Assembly: GCF_900476395.1 (NCBI RefSeq)
Contig: NZ_UIHB01000010.1
Coordinates: forward strand, 229,604 to 293,603
Origin: Xanthomonas euroxanthea
GTDB lineage: Bacteria; Pseudomonadota; Gammaproteobacteria; Xanthomonadales; Xanthomonadaceae
DNA length: 64,000 nucleotides
Direction: 5' to 3'
The position numbers and the translations under genes are program-made. Positions 17,266 through 26,995 of the stretch are shown in pieces. How positions within the stretch are numbered: position 1 is the first letter of the stretch; each line of letters opens with the position of its first letter. The notes under the pieces were generated by a model that had not been told where the DNA came from, did no database searches, and saw nothing but the letters and a program-made list of their open reading frames with translations.

Positions 17266-18722
17266 ACCGCAGCGTCTTGCGTCCTGTGGGATTGGCCGCA
17301 GTGCTGAGCGCCCTGAGTGCTTGCAGCACGGTCGGCCCGAACTACGCCGTGCCGGACGATTCGGCCTACCAGCGTCCGGCCGCCAACGCGGCGTTTGTCG
17401 ACACCGGCAACGCCCAGGTGCAGGCCGGCGCGCCGCTGCCGGCACGCTGGTGGGCGCTGTATCAGGACCCGATGCTGGACCGCCTGATCGAACAGGCCTT
17501 GCGCGACAACGTCGAGTTGAAGGTGGCCGGTGCCAACCTGCGCCGCGCCGCCGCGGTGTACGAACAGGCGCTGGACGCGGGCGGTTTCGATTACGAGGTG
17601 GAGGCCGGCGTCAGCCGCGCGCAGGTCTCGGCCGAGGCGTTCCTGCAGCAGGAAAAGCTGCCGGTGTTCAACCTGGCCGATGGCAAGCTCGGGGTGTCGT
17701 ATCAGTTCGATCTGTTCGGCAAGCTGCAACGCGGCGCCGAGGCCGCGCAGGCCGATACGCAGGTCGCCCAGGCCGCGATCGATCTGGCACGCGTCAACGT
17801 GGCCGCGCAGGTCGCCGGCAGCTACGTGGAGATCTGCCACGCCAACCACGAGCTGCACGTGGCCGAGCATTCGCTGCAATTGCAGCAGCGCAGCCGCGAC
17901 ATCACCCAGCGCCTGATCGCTGCCGGCCGTGGCACCCCGCCCGATCTGGCCCGCGCCACCGCACAGGTGGCGATGCTGGAAGCGGCGCTACCGCCGCTGC
18001 GCGCGCGCCGCCAGGCCGCCGGGTATCAACTGGCCGCGCTGCTCGGCAAGACGCCCGGCGAGGTGCCGGCCGGCGTGGACGGCTGTGCGCACGCGCCGGC
18101 CTTGCAGCGACCGATTCCAATCGGCGACGGCCGCGCGCTGCTGGCGCGTCGCCCGGATGTGCGCCAGGCCGAACGCCGGCTGGCGGCGGCCACCGCGCGC
18201 ATCGGCGTGGCCACCGCCGAGCTGTATCCGGAGATCCGCCTGGGCGGCTCGATCGGTGCCACCGGCCTGCTGGCCGATGTCGGCGAGCCGGCCACGCATG
18301 CCTGGTCATTCGGCCCGCTGATCTCCTGGACGCTGCCCTCCAGCGGTGCGCGTGCGCGCGTGCGCGCCACCGAGGCCGGCGCCGACGCGGCGCTGGCGCA
18401 GTTCGACCACACCGTGCTGCAGGCGCTGCGCGAAGTGCAGACCAGCTTGTCGCGCTATGCGCAGGACCTGGACCGCCTGCACCTGCTGGAGCAGGCGCAG
18501 CAACAGGCCGAGCTGGCGTCGGCGCAGAACCGGCGCCTGTATCAAGGCGGGCGCACGCCGTATCTGTCCAGCCTGGATGCCGAGCGCACGCTCGCCACCG
18601 CCGACATGACGCTGGCCAATGCGCAGGCGCAGGTCTCGCAGGATCAACTGCAGCTGTTCCTGGCGCTGGGCGGCGGTTGGGAAGCGACCGCCGGCCGCAC
18701 CGACGCCACGGCCGCGCGATGA
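17262..18722 (+). CDS. NodT/OprM-family outer membrane efflux lipoprotein
   Basis: A 486-residue TolC-like channel. The signal peptide ends in the lipobox LSAC, so it is lipid-anchored. Two repeats of the outer-membrane-factor domain follow (about residues 65-255 and 290-475), with the characteristic WWALYQDPMLDRLIEQAL near the start and RRPDVRQAERRLAAATARIG at the second repeat. It forms the exit duct of the tripartite pump with the adjacent HlyD and FUSC proteins. It overlaps both neighbours by four bases. Confidence 0.92.
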   Translation: MNRSVLRPVGLAAVLSALSACSTVGPNYAVPDDSAYQRPAANAAFVDTGNAQVQAGAPLPARWWALYQDPMLDRLIEQALRDNVELKVAGANLRRAAAVYEQALDAGGFDYEVEAGVSRAQVSAEAFLQQEKLPVFNLADGKLGVSYQFDLFGKLQRGAEAAQADTQVAQAAIDLARVNVAAQVAGSYVEICHANHELHVAEHSLQLQQRSRDITQRLIAAGRGTPPDLARATAQVAMLEAALPPLRARRQAAGYQLAALLGKTPGEVPAGVDGCAHAPALQRPIPIGDGRALLARRPDVRQAERRLAAATARIGVATAELYPEIRLGGSIGATGLLADVGEPATHAWSFGPLISWTLPSSGARARVRATEAGADAALAQFDHTVLQALREVQTSLSRYAQDLDRLHLLEQAQQQAELASAQNRRLYQGGRTPYLSSLDAERTLATADMTLANAQAQVSQDQLQLFLALGGGWEATAGRTDATAAR

Positions 18723-20911
18723 GCGCGCTGCTGCGCGACCGCCAGGCCTGGCTGTTTTCGGCCAAGACCTTCGCCGCCTCGATCGCGGCGTTGTACGTGG
18801 GGCTGGCCGGCAATCTGTCGCGGCCGTACTGGGCGATGGCCACGGTCTACATCGTCTCCCAGCCGCTGCTCGGCCCCACCCGCGCCAAGGGCGTGTACCG
18901 CGTGCTCGGCACCTTGCTGGCCGGCGCGGCGACCCTGGTGATGCTGCCGAACCTGGTGGAGACGCCGCTGCTGCTCAGTGCGGCGATGGCGTTGTGGCTG
19001 TCGGCCTGCCTGTTCCTGGCGCTGCTCAATCGCGGCCCACGTGGCTATGCGTTTCTGCTGGCCGGCTACACCACCGCCTTCATCGGCTTCCCGGCGGTGA
19101 CCGCGCCGGAAGGCATCTTCGACACCGTGGTGGCGCGCAGCGAGGAGATCATCCTGGGCACGGTGATGGCGGTGCTGTTCGCCGCGCTGGTGTTCCCCGC
19201 CTCGGTCAAGCCGATGCTGACCGGGCGCATCGGCAACTGGATGCGCGACGCCGCGCAATGGTGCCGGCAGGTGCTGCAGCGCGGCCCAGCGCAGGCACCG
19301 CGCAATCGGCTGGCCGCCGATCTGGTGCAGTTCGAGGCCTTGATCGCCTTCGTGCGCCACGACGACCCACGTCATGCCGGTGCGGTCCCCACGCTGGAAC
19401 AGCTGCGCGCACGCATGCTGATGTTGCTGCCGGTGCTGTCGTCGATGGCCGATCGGCTGGATGCCTTGCAGCGCGATGGGTCTGCGTTGCCGCTCTCCAC
19501 CGCCGCGCTGCTGGAGGACGTCGCAGCCTGGGTGGACCAGAGCGAGGACGCACCCAGCGATACAGACGTGGACGCCTTGCGTGCACGCATCGCCGCCCTG
19601 CGCCCGGTGGTGGATCAGGACATCGAACATCTGCTGCTGGCGAGCCTGCTGTTGCGGCTGGAAGAGCTGCTCGACCTGTGGCAGGACTGCCGCGCGCTGC
19701 AGCAGGCAGTGGTGCACGGCACCGCGATGCCGGTACTGCGGGCCATGCCGGGGACTGCGCGACAGCCTGCAACGGCCCAATCACCCGGGCAAGCCGCGGC
19801 GGTGCAGGGCGCACCCGCCACGCGTTCGCGCATGCAAGCGTCATTGCGACAGCGCCTGGGTTGGTCACGATCCGATGCACCCGTACCTGCCAGCAGCAGC
19901 CGCCACATCGATTTCGGCATGGTCGCGTTTTCCGCCCTGAGCGCGGGCGTCGCGCTGATGGCGTACTGCGTGCTGTGGATCGGCATCGGCTGGGAAGGCG
20001 GCGGCAACGGCGCGATGATGGCCGCGGTGACCGCCGCGTTCTTCGCCGCGCAGGACGACCCGGCGCCGAGCATGCTGTCGTTCCTGGCCTGGGCGGTGGT
20101 GGCCAGCGTGGTTGCCGGCATCTATCTGTTCGGCATCTTCCCGGCCATCCACGATTTCCCGATGCTGGTCCTGGTGCTGGCGGCGGTGTTCCTGCCGATC
20201 GGCGCATTGCTGCACCGCCCCAAGACCATGCTGATCGCGCTGCCGCTGGTGGTGAACCTCACCGCGCTGCTGAGCCTGCAGAACACCTACAACGCCAATA
20301 TCCAGAGCTTCGTCAACGCGGCGGTGGCGATGGTGCTGGGCATTGGATTTGCGGTGGTGCTGACGCGGCTGTTCCGCTCGGTGGGTGCCGAATGGAGCGC
20401 GCGCCGGCTGGTGCGCCAGGGCTGGCGCACGCTGGCCGAGGCCGCCGACGGCCGCGGCGCACAGGACCGGCAGCACTTTGCCGCCCGCATGCTGGACCTG
20501 CTTGGCCTGCTCGCACCACGGCTGGCCCTGACGCCGGAAGGCAGCGACCTGGCCTCGGTGGACATGCTCAACGAAGTGCGCGTGGGCTTGAACATCCTGC
20601 AACTGCGCAGCGCGCGGCACGGTTTGCCGCAGCCGAGCATCGAGGCGGTGGACGCGATCCTGGTCGATGTTGCCGCGCACTACCGGCAACAGATCGCGCA
20701 CAAGCGCCCGCTGCCTGCGCCGGATGCCTTGCGTGCGCGGCTGGATGCCTCGCTGGCGCGCGTCGGCAAGGTGCCGGCGGGTGCGCATCGCGATGAAGCG
20801 CTGCTGGGGTTGATCGGGCTGCGTTACAGCTTGTTTGCGCAGACGGCGCCGCACACCCACAGAAACACCGGTACCGCGCCACCCTTGGCCCCTCTCCCCG
20901 CGGGGCGATAA
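18719..20911 (+). CDS. FUSC-family inner-membrane efflux transporter (AaeB-like)
   Basis: A 730-residue transporter with two membrane blocks (about residues 15-165 and 400-545) separated and followed by cytoplasmic helical regions, the FUSC/AaeB layout. SRPYWAMATVYIVSQPLLGPT near the N-terminus is the family signature. With the DUF1656, HlyD and outer membrane proteins it should export aromatic carboxylic acids or related compounds, plausibly plant phenolics. The last few codons and the TAA stop lie in a dispersed repeat (20903-20995), so the C-terminal tail may differ from relatives. Confidence 0.9.
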   Translation: MSALLRDRQAWLFSAKTFAASIAALYVGLAGNLSRPYWAMATVYIVSQPLLGPTRAKGVYRVLGTLLAGAATLVMLPNLVETPLLLSAAMALWLSACLFLALLNRGPRGYAFLLAGYTTAFIGFPAVTAPEGIFDTVVARSEEIILGTVMAVLFAALVFPASVKPMLTGRIGNWMRDAAQWCRQVLQRGPAQAPRNRLAADLVQFEALIAFVRHDDPRHAGAVPTLEQLRARMLMLLPVLSSMADRLDALQRDGSALPLSTAALLEDVAAWVDQSEDAPSDTDVDALRARIAALRPVVDQDIEHLLLASLLLRLEELLDLWQDCRALQQAVVHGTAMPVLRAMPGTARQPATAQSPGQAAAVQGAPATRSRMQASLRQRLGWSRSDAPVPASSSRHIDFGMVAFSALSAGVALMAYCVLWIGIGWEGGGNGAMMAAVTAAFFAAQDDPAPSMLSFLAWAVVASVVAGIYLFGIFPAIHDFPMLVLVLAAVFLPIGALLHRPKTMLIALPLVVNLTALLSLQNTYNANIQSFVNAAVAMVLGIGFAVVLTRLFRSVGAEWSARRLVRQGWRTLAEAADGRGAQDRQHFAARMLDLLGLLAPRLALTPEGSDLASVDMLNEVRVGLNILQLRSARHGLPQPSIEAVDAILVDVAAHYRQQIAHKRPLPAPDALRARLDASLARVGKVPAGAHRDEALLGLIGLRYSLFAQTAPHTHRNTGTAPPLAPLPAGR

Positions 20912-20995
20912 GGCACTGCCTGCGCGCCACGGGTGCGCGTGCCCTGGAGCGCCCGCGCGGCTGGCGCGGGCCGGGGCGCGGGGGGTGCGGTGAAG
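20903..20995. repeat. Dispersed GC-rich repeat, family C (copy 1)
   Basis: The sequence starting GGGCGATAAGGC and continuing through GTGCCCTGGAGCGCCCGCGC and GGCGCGGGCCGGGGCGCG recurs with few changes on the opposite strand at 47697-47810. It has internal complementarity. The FUSC stop codon is part of it. Confidence 0.75.
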
Positions 20996-21044
20996 GGACG
21001 AGGCGAAGCCACTCGCGGTAAATGACACGAGGCGTCGCACGTCC

Positions 21045-21136
21045 CCTCATCCGCCCTTCGGGCGCCTTCTCCCGCAGGGAGAAGGAAAATCAACTCCCGC
21101 AGGGAGAAGGACGCTCAACGCCCGACGGGAGAAGGG
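21045..21136. repeat. REP-like family-A element with three tandem hairpins
   Basis: CCTCATCCGCCCTTCGGGCG is followed by three CTCCC..GGGAGAAGG hairpins in about 75 bases (near 21064-21085, 21094-21110 and 21119-21136). They lie between the convergent FUSC and MHS permease genes and could act as a transcription terminator or mRNA 3' stabiliser. Confidence 0.8.
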
Positions 21137-21143
21137 CAGAGCA

Positions 21144-22505
21144 TCAGCGCTTGCGCTGATGCATCGCCGCTTCGTCATCCAGCCAGTTGCTGCCCTTGTT
21201 GGTCAGGAAGAACATGTACACCACCAACGACACCGCGATCACCGCCGTTGCGTAGATCACGAACTCGCTGACGTGGCCGGTCTTCAACGAGGCCTGGTAC
21301 AGCAGCGGCGCGGTGCCGCCAAAGGCGGAGTTGGCCAGCGCATAGCCCAGGCCCACGCCCAGCGCGCGCACATGGGTGGGGAACAGTTCGGCCTTCACCA
21401 CCGCATTGATCGAGGTGTAGCCGGTCAGGATCACAAAGCCCACGGTGAGGATCGCGAACGCGGTCAGCCAGTCGGTCTGCTTGGGCAGTTCCATCACCAG
21501 GAACCAGGTGTAGAGCACCCCGCCGATACCGAAGAACACCAGCAGGCTCTTGCGCCCGACGATGTCCGACAGCCAGCCGCCCACCGGCTGCATCAGCATC
21601 AGCACCGTCAGCGCGACCAGGTTGATGATGGTGCCGGCCATCACGTCGCCACCGGCGAACGCGGTCTGGATCATCTTCGGCCCGGTGACCGAATAGGTGT
21701 AGAACGCGATGGTGCCGCCGGCGGTGATCAGGAAGCACAGCAGCAGCGGGCGCCACTGGTTGACGAACAGCTCGCGCATCGAGCCCGACGCCTTGGCCTT
21801 GCCGGTGCGCGAATCGGCGATGGATTCGGAGCTCAGCGACTCGTCCATGGTCTGGCGCAGCCAGAACACCACCAGCGCACCGATGCCACCCAGGCCGAAC
21901 GCCACGCGCCAGCCCCACTCGGACACCTGCGGCGCATCGAAGAAATGCAGCATCACCAGCAGCGTGGTCTGCGCCAGCACGTGGCCGCCGACCAGCGTGA
22001 CGTAATGGAACGAGGACAGGAACCCACGCCGGCCCGGAATGGCCGCCTCGGACATGTAGGTGGCGCTGGTGCCGTACTCGCCGCCGGTGGCAAAGCCCTG
22101 CAGCAGGCGCGCCAGCAACAGGATGATCGGCGCGGCGATGCCGATCGTGGCCACCGTGGGCGTCACCGCGATGACGAACGAGCACAGCGCCATCATCGAC
22201 ACCGAGATGGTCAACGCCAGGCGGCGGCCGTAGCGGTCGGCGAAGCGGCCGAAGTACCACGCGCCGATCGGGCGCATCAGGAAGGTCATCGCAAAGATCG
22301 CCCACACAAACATCGTGGCGTTCTTGTCTTCCTTGGAGAAGAACTGCGATTCGAAATAGGTGGCAAACACCGAGTAGACGTAGACGTCGTACCACTCGAC
22401 CAGATTGCCGGCCGACCCCTTGAGCGTGTTGGACACCGAACGGCGAAGGCTACCGGGGGCTGCGCCAGAACCGGCGGCGATCGGAGACGTTGGGGGTGCG
22501 CTCAT
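21144..22505 (-). CDS. MHS-family MFS permease (metabolite:H+ symporter)
   Basis: A 453-residue twelve-helix transporter. The MHS subfamily is indicated by GNLVEWYDVYVYSVFATYF in helix 1, RPIGAWYFGRFADRYGRR between helices 2 and 3, and RLLQGFATGGEYGTSATYMSE in helix 4. It resembles KgtP/ShiA-type carriers of dicarboxylates, shikimate or osmolytes. The ATG at 22505 is preferred because the upstream codons are not transporter-like. It is monocistronic, with a REP cluster just downstream. Confidence 0.88.
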   Translation of the reverse strand: MSAPPTSPIAAGSGAAPGSLRRSVSNTLKGSAGNLVEWYDVYVYSVFATYFESQFFSKEDKNATMFVWAIFAMTFLMRPIGAWYFGRFADRYGRRLALTISVSMMALCSFVIAVTPTVATIGIAAPIILLLARLLQGFATGGEYGTSATYMSEAAIPGRRGFLSSFHYVTLVGGHVLAQTTLLVMLHFFDAPQVSEWGWRVAFGLGGIGALVVFWLRQTMDESLSSESIADSRTGKAKASGSMRELFVNQWRPLLLCFLITAGGTIAFYTYSVTGPKMIQTAFAGGDVMAGTIINLVALTVLMLMQPVGGWLSDIVGRKSLLVFFGIGGVLYTWFLVMELPKQTDWLTAFAILTVGFVILTGYTSINAVVKAELFPTHVRALGVGLGYALANSAFGGTAPLLYQASLKTGHVSEFVIYATAVIAVSLVVYMFFLTNKGSNWLDDEAAMHQRKR

Positions 22506-22692
22506 GCAGTCAGAACCTCGTGGGTGGGACACCCGGGAAGTATAGGTGCGTGCTTGTGTGACGCATGTAAGCATTTCGGCGCATATACAGGCGCCGCAAC
22601 CGGCGTCGGTGCGCGCGCTTCAGCCCGCTCGGAGTCGGCCGCGACGCCCGTGGCCCATCATGGGCGTGACCGCCCTGGATGCCGATCGACGG

Positions 22693-23586
22693 CTACGGCA
22701 ACACCTGCCTGAGCGTCTCGATGAACGCGCGCAGCCCGGGCGGAATCTGCCGATGCCCCGGGTAATACAGCACCAGTCCCGGAATCGCCGGACACCACTG
22801 CTCCAGCACGCGCACCAGCGTGCCGCGTGCCAGTGCCGCCATCGCCGCGTGCTCGGGCACATAGGCGATGCCAAGGCCGGCCTCGGCGGCTTCGCTCATC
22901 ATCAGGAGCTGGTCCAGCGTCAGCCGCCCCGGCACATCGATCGCCACCTCCTGGCCGCGCCGCTCGAACTCCCAGCGGTACAGCCTGCCGCTGGGCATGC
23001 GATGCCGGATGCAGGCGTGGCGATGCAGATCGTCCGGCGTGTCCGGGTAGCCGGCACGCTGCAGATACGCAGGTGCGGCCACTGCGATGAAACGCGTCTG
23101 CCCACCAAAGGGCACTGCAATCATGTCCTGCGGTACCGACTCGCTCAGGCGAATGCCGGCATCGAAGCCGGCCGCCACGATGTCCACCAGCCGCCCTTCG
23201 CTCACCAGGTCCACCGACAGCGCCGGATGACGCGCCAGCACCTGCGGCACCACCTGCTGCAACAACAGCCGCACCACCACTTCGGGGGCATTGATGCGCA
23301 CCGTGCCGGTGGGCCCGCTCCGGAAGGCATCCAGTTCGCCCAGCGCCTGTTCGACGTCCTGCAACGCCGGCACCAACTTGGCGTAGAGCCGTTCGCCTGC
23401 TTCGGTCAGCGACACGCTGCGCGTGGTTCGATGCAGCAGGCGCACGCCGAGGTTGCGTTCCAGTGCGCTGATCAGATGGCTGAGCGAGGACGGTGCCAGC
23501 CCCAGCTCGGCGGCCGCACGCCGAAAGCTGCGATGCACCGCGACGCTGGTGAACGCGGCCAGGTCATTGAAGGTCGGCTTGGGCAT
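22693..23586 (-). CDS. LysR-family transcriptional regulator
   Basis: A 297-residue regulator with the N-terminal helix-turn-helix FRRAAAELGLAPSSLSHLIS followed by LERNLGVRLLHRTTRSVSLT, the typical LysR DNA-binding domain, and a two-lobed co-inducer domain (about residues 90-290). It is divergent from the SDR gene, the usual arrangement for a LysR regulator and its target. The 99-base gap carries a perfect palindrome with LysR-box geometry. Confidence 0.93.
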   Translation of the reverse strand: MPKPTFNDLAAFTSVAVHRSFRRAAAELGLAPSSLSHLISALERNLGVRLLHRTTRSVSLTEAGERLYAKLVPALQDVEQALGELDAFRSGPTGTVRINAPEVVVRLLLQQVVPQVLARHPALSVDLVSEGRLVDIVAAGFDAGIRLSESVPQDMIAVPFGGQTRFIAVAAPAYLQRAGYPDTPDDLHRHACIRHRMPSGRLYRWEFERRGQEVAIDVPGRLTLDQLLMMSEAAEAGLGIAYVPEHAAMAALARGTLVRVLEQWCPAIPGLVLYYPGHRQIPPGLRAFIETLRQVLP

Positions 23587-23617
23587 TGGTGGCTATTTCA
23601 CATCAACTCATTCGGAT

Positions 23618-23630
23618 TCTATGGCATAGA
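23618..23630. promoter_or_regulatory. LysR-type operator palindrome
   Basis: TCTATGGCATAGA is a perfect 6-1-6 palindrome that also satisfies T-N11-A. It lies between the divergent LysR and SDR starts. A weaker TGGAA-N5-TTCCA repeat sits at 23655-23669 near the SDR start. Confidence 0.6.
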
Positions 23631-23685
23631 CCCATCAATTCCCCGCGCCTAGAGTGGAATTCCCTTCCACGCAAAGGCCACCCCC

Positions 23686-24525
23686 ATGTCCCGGACCTGG
23701 CTCATCACAGGCGCATCCTCCGGCTTCGGCCGCGGCCTGGTCGAAACATTGCTGGCGCGCGGCGATCGCGTCGCAGCCACCGTGCGGCGCGCAGAAGCGC
23801 TTGCCGATCTGCAGGCCGCGCACAACGACGCATTGACCGTCCTGCAGCTGGATCTGCGCGACAGCGCAGCGGTGCGCGAGACCGTCACCCGGGCCTTCCA
23901 GGCCCTGGGCAGGATCGACGTGCTGGTCAGCAACGCCGGCTACGGCACGCTCGGTGCCGCTGAGGCCGCCACCGACGCCCAGGTGCGCGATCTCATCGAC
24001 ACCAATCTCATCGGCTCCATCACGCTGATCCAGGCCGCGCTGCCGCACCTGCGTCGCCAAGGTGGCGGGCACGTGCTGCAGGTGTCGTCCGAAGGCGGCC
24101 AGATCGCCTACCCCGGCTTCAGCCTGTATCACGCCAGCAAATGGGGCATCGAAGGCTTCATCGAAGCCGCCACGCAGGAAGTGGCCGGCTTCGGCATCCA
24201 TTTCACCCTGGCCGAACCCGGCCCGGCACGCACCAACTTCGGCGCCTCGCTGGTCAGGACCGACATCCCGTCCGACTACCTCGGCACACCGGTCGACACA
24301 CTCGGCCGCGCGCTGGACGACGGCAGCTGGGTCATCGTCGGCGACCCGCAGCGCATGGTCGCGGCCATGATCGCCTGCACCGAGGCATCCCCCCCGCCGT
24401 TTCGGCTGGTCATGGGCACGGCGGCCTACCACGCGATCCGCGAAGCGTTGACCACGCGGCTGGCTGCGCTGGAAGACCAGCGCGACATCGCGTTGTCCAC
24501 CGACAGCCCGGCTGCCGCCGGATGA
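23686..24525 (+). CDS. Short-chain dehydrogenase/reductase (classical SDR)
   Basis: A 279-residue NAD(P)-dependent oxidoreductase. It has the cofactor motif TGASSGFGRG (residues 7-16), SNAGYG (Rossmann NNAG equivalent), the catalytic Ser in LQVSSEGGQ and the YHASK pair of catalytic Tyr and Lys. The Arg after the second strand (TVRRAEAL) suggests NADPH preference. The substrate is unknown. It is probably controlled by the divergent LysR gene. Confidence 0.92.
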   Translation: MSRTWLITGASSGFGRGLVETLLARGDRVAATVRRAEALADLQAAHNDALTVLQLDLRDSAAVRETVTRAFQALGRIDVLVSNAGYGTLGAAEAATDAQVRDLIDTNLIGSITLIQAALPHLRRQGGGHVLQVSSEGGQIAYPGFSLYHASKWGIEGFIEAATQEVAGFGIHFTLAEPGPARTNFGASLVRTDIPSDYLGTPVDTLGRALDDGSWVIVGDPQRMVAAMIACTEASPPPFRLVMGTAAYHAIREALTTRLAALEDQRDIALSTDSPAAAG

Positions 24526-24675
24526 AGGCAGCGACGCTGCAGCGCGCGCGTTCTGCAGCGTCACCAGCGCCGATCCGCGGCTGGCGCCCCACCCTTCACG
24601 GCCCCCATGCCGCCCGGCTTGCCAGAATGCCGGCCGCTTGGGGCCGTCGATGGCAGGGGAACAGGGGTTGGATGC

Positions 24676-25941
24676 ATGACATGGATCATCGTGGCCACGG
24701 TCGTCACCACGCTGGTGGTGGGGCTGCTGCTGCTCAACTTCGCCACGCCCGAGAAAAAGCTCGAGCACATCCCCAGCCATTGCTACGACGTGTCCGACCC
24801 GCAGTTCAAGCGCGAGATGTCGGTGTTGCTGGGTCCGGCGATCCTGCCCGGCAACAAGATCCAGGTACTGCATAACGGCAGCGAGATCTTCCCGGCGATG
24901 CTGGCCGCCATCCGCAGCGCGCAGCGCACCATCACCTTCGAAACCTATATCTACTGGTCGGGCGAGATCGGCCGCGAGTTCAGCCAGGCGCTGTCCGAGC
25001 GCGCGCGCGCCGGGGTCAAGGTGCGCGTCACCATCGACTGGGGCGGCAGCCTGAAGATGGATGCGGCGCTGGTCGAGGACATGACCAAGGCCGGGGTGGA
25101 AGTGCATCGCTACCGCCCGCTGACCTGGTACAACCTGCACCGCGTCAATAACCGCACCCATCGCAAGCTGCTGGTGATCGACGGCCGCATCGGCTTCACC
25201 GGCGGCGTGGGCGTGGCCGACCAGTGGATGGGCGATGCGCAGGACCCGGAGCACTGGCGCGACTCGCATTACCGCATCGAAGGCCCGGTGGTGGCGCAGG
25301 TGCAGGCCGCCTTCAACGACAACTGGATCAAGAGCACCGGCCGCGTGCTCAACGGCGCCGAGTACTACCCGGAGCTGGCACCGGCCGGCGACAGCGACGC
25401 GCAGCTGTTCGTGGCCTCGCCGGCCGGCGGCAGCGAGAGCATGCACCTGATGTACCTGATCGCCATCGCCGCGGCGCGCAGCTCCATCGACCTGGCCGCG
25501 GCCTACTTCGTCCCCGATGCGCTGATCACCCGCTCGCTGCTGGAAGCGCGTGCGCGTGGCGTACGCATCCGCGTGCTGCTGCCGGGCAAGCATATCGATG
25601 CAGTCTCGGTGCGGCTGGCCTCCAAGGCCAGCTGGGAGCCGCTGCTGCAGGCCGGCATCGCCATCCACGAATTCCTGCCCACCATGCTGCATACCAAGCT
25701 GCTGATCATCGACGGCCTGCTGGTCTCGGTGGGCTCGACCAACTTCGACATCCGCTCGTTCCGCCTCAACGACGAGGCCAGCCTGAATGTCTACGACCGT
25801 GACCTGGCCGCGCAGATGACCGAGGTGTTCGAGCGCGACCTGCAACGGGCCGAACCGTACACACTGGAGCGCTGGCGCAAGCGGCCGCTGCGGCAGAAGC
25901 TTGGCGAGAAGCTGGTCCTTCCGTTCCGCTCGCAGGTGTGA
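24676..25941 (+). CDS. Cardiolipin synthase/phospholipase D-family protein (ClsB-like)
   Basis: A 421-residue protein with one N-terminal membrane helix and two HKD motifs: HRKLLVIDGRIGFTGGVGVA (near residue 165) and HTKLLIIDGLLVSVGSTNFD (near residue 340). Tandem HKD domains with a membrane anchor are typical of bacterial cardiolipin synthases, which join two phosphatidylglycerols or use phosphatidylethanolamine. The ATG at 24676 has AGGGG upstream and starts right at the membrane helix. It is monocistronic; another phosphatidyltransferase activity cannot be excluded. Confidence 0.88.
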   Translation: MTWIIVATVVTTLVVGLLLLNFATPEKKLEHIPSHCYDVSDPQFKREMSVLLGPAILPGNKIQVLHNGSEIFPAMLAAIRSAQRTITFETYIYWSGEIGREFSQALSERARAGVKVRVTIDWGGSLKMDAALVEDMTKAGVEVHRYRPLTWYNLHRVNNRTHRKLLVIDGRIGFTGGVGVADQWMGDAQDPEHWRDSHYRIEGPVVAQVQAAFNDNWIKSTGRVLNGAEYYPELAPAGDSDAQLFVASPAGGSESMHLMYLIAIAAARSSIDLAAAYFVPDALITRSLLEARARGVRIRVLLPGKHIDAVSVRLASKASWEPLLQAGIAIHEFLPTMLHTKLLIIDGLLVSVGSTNFDIRSFRLNDEASLNVYDRDLAAQMTEVFERDLQRAEPYTLERWRKRPLRQKLGEKLVLPFRSQV

Positions 25942-25983
25942 TGCAGCGCGGACGCCGCAAGCAGCTGCGGCGCCCGACAACCC

Positions 25984-26520
25984 TCACGACAGTGGCGGCA
26001 GCACCGCGATCGGCGCAGCCTGCAGCCGCAGCTGGCGCAGCCGCCACCACAGCCCGCCCAGATGCACCAGCGAATACAGCACCAGCGCCGCGGCGATGGC
26101 CAGCGTCAGCGGACTGGCCTGCGATCCGGCCGCCGCCGCGCCCGCGCTGAAGGCGCCATCGGCCCAGCGCCAGGCCAGGCGCCCGAGCAGCACCAGCATC
26201 AAGCCACCGCCGATCCACGGATTGGGCGTATACCAGCCGCGTCCCTCCACCCATTCGGCATGCGTGTAGCGCAGCGATGCGGCGCCCAGCCCGATGCCGA
26301 CCAGCGCTCCCGCGGCGATCCCTGGCCGGACCTGCGGCAAGCCATAGACCGCGTATGCCAGCGCCGCCGCGGCAACCACCAGCACCACGGCGCGCAGCGC
26401 CGTGCTCACCGGCTTCCAGCGCTGGCGGCCGAAGCTGCGGCGGATGCGCCGGTAGTAGAGGAAGGCGATGGCCGCCATCGACAGATACGGCGTCAGCGGT
26501 GCGATGGCAGCAGCGGGCAT
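25984..26520 (-). CDS. Polytopic membrane protein, DUF1453/CcdC-like
   Basis: A 178-residue protein with five hydrophobic segments. The pattern FLYYRRIRRSFGRQRW after the first helix, a conserved Trp-rich centre (EWVEGRGWYTPNPWIG) and short loops resemble the DUF1453/CcdC-like family. No function is known. It faces the cardiolipin synthase gene tail to tail, with 42 bases between them. Confidence 0.6.
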   Translation of the reverse strand: MPAAAIAPLTPYLSMAAIAFLYYRRIRRSFGRQRWKPVSTALRAVVLVVAAAALAYAVYGLPQVRPGIAAGALVGIGLGAASLRYTHAEWVEGRGWYTPNPWIGGGLMLVLLGRLAWRWADGAFSAGAAAAGSQASPLTLAIAAALVLYSLVHLGGLWWRLRQLRLQAAPIAVLPPLS

Positions 26521-26788
26521 GGCGATTCCTTTGCGGGGTGAGGTGACCACCGCAGAATGAAACCGCCCCCAGTAGCGAACAAGGTGCCAAGTGTCACTTT
26601 CTGCGCGCGCAGGCGGCCTGGCCGGGCCGGGCCGCCACGTCCGGCCATCGCGACGGACCAGAGGCCCTCGCGCAGGACCGCTTTCCCTACCACTGCCAAT
26701 AAACGCCTCAACCGCACGCCAGCCGTTGCCACACGCGAACCAGAGCCGCACGGGTAGACTTGCCGGCAGAGCTCCCCACCGCAGTGCC

Positions 26789-26995
26789 ATGTCCGCCATC
26801 AAGCAAGAAGCCCATACGCTGATCGACACGCTGCCCGAGACGGCAGGATGGGACGACGTGGTTCGCGTCGTGGACACCGCCAGCTTCGAGGCCGCCGTGC
26901 TGGAGGGCATGGCCGCAGCGGATCGGGGCGCGGTTGTCGCACCGGCACAGGTGGCGGCACTGTTCGCCAGATGGGGCGTTGATGTTGCGGCGTGA
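26789..26995 (+). CDS. ParD/StbD-like type II antitoxin
   Basis: A 68-residue protein with KQEAHTLIDTLPETAGWDDVVRVV followed by FEAAVLEGMAAADRGAVVAP, the compact layout of antitoxins partnered with ParE/RelE toxins. It overlaps the downstream toxin start by 14 bases. It should bind and neutralise the toxin and repress the pair. Family assignment is by sequence pattern only. Confidence 0.75.
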   Translation: MSAIKQEAHTLIDTLPETAGWDDVVRVVDTASFEAAVLEGMAAADRGAVVAPAQVAALFARWGVDVAA

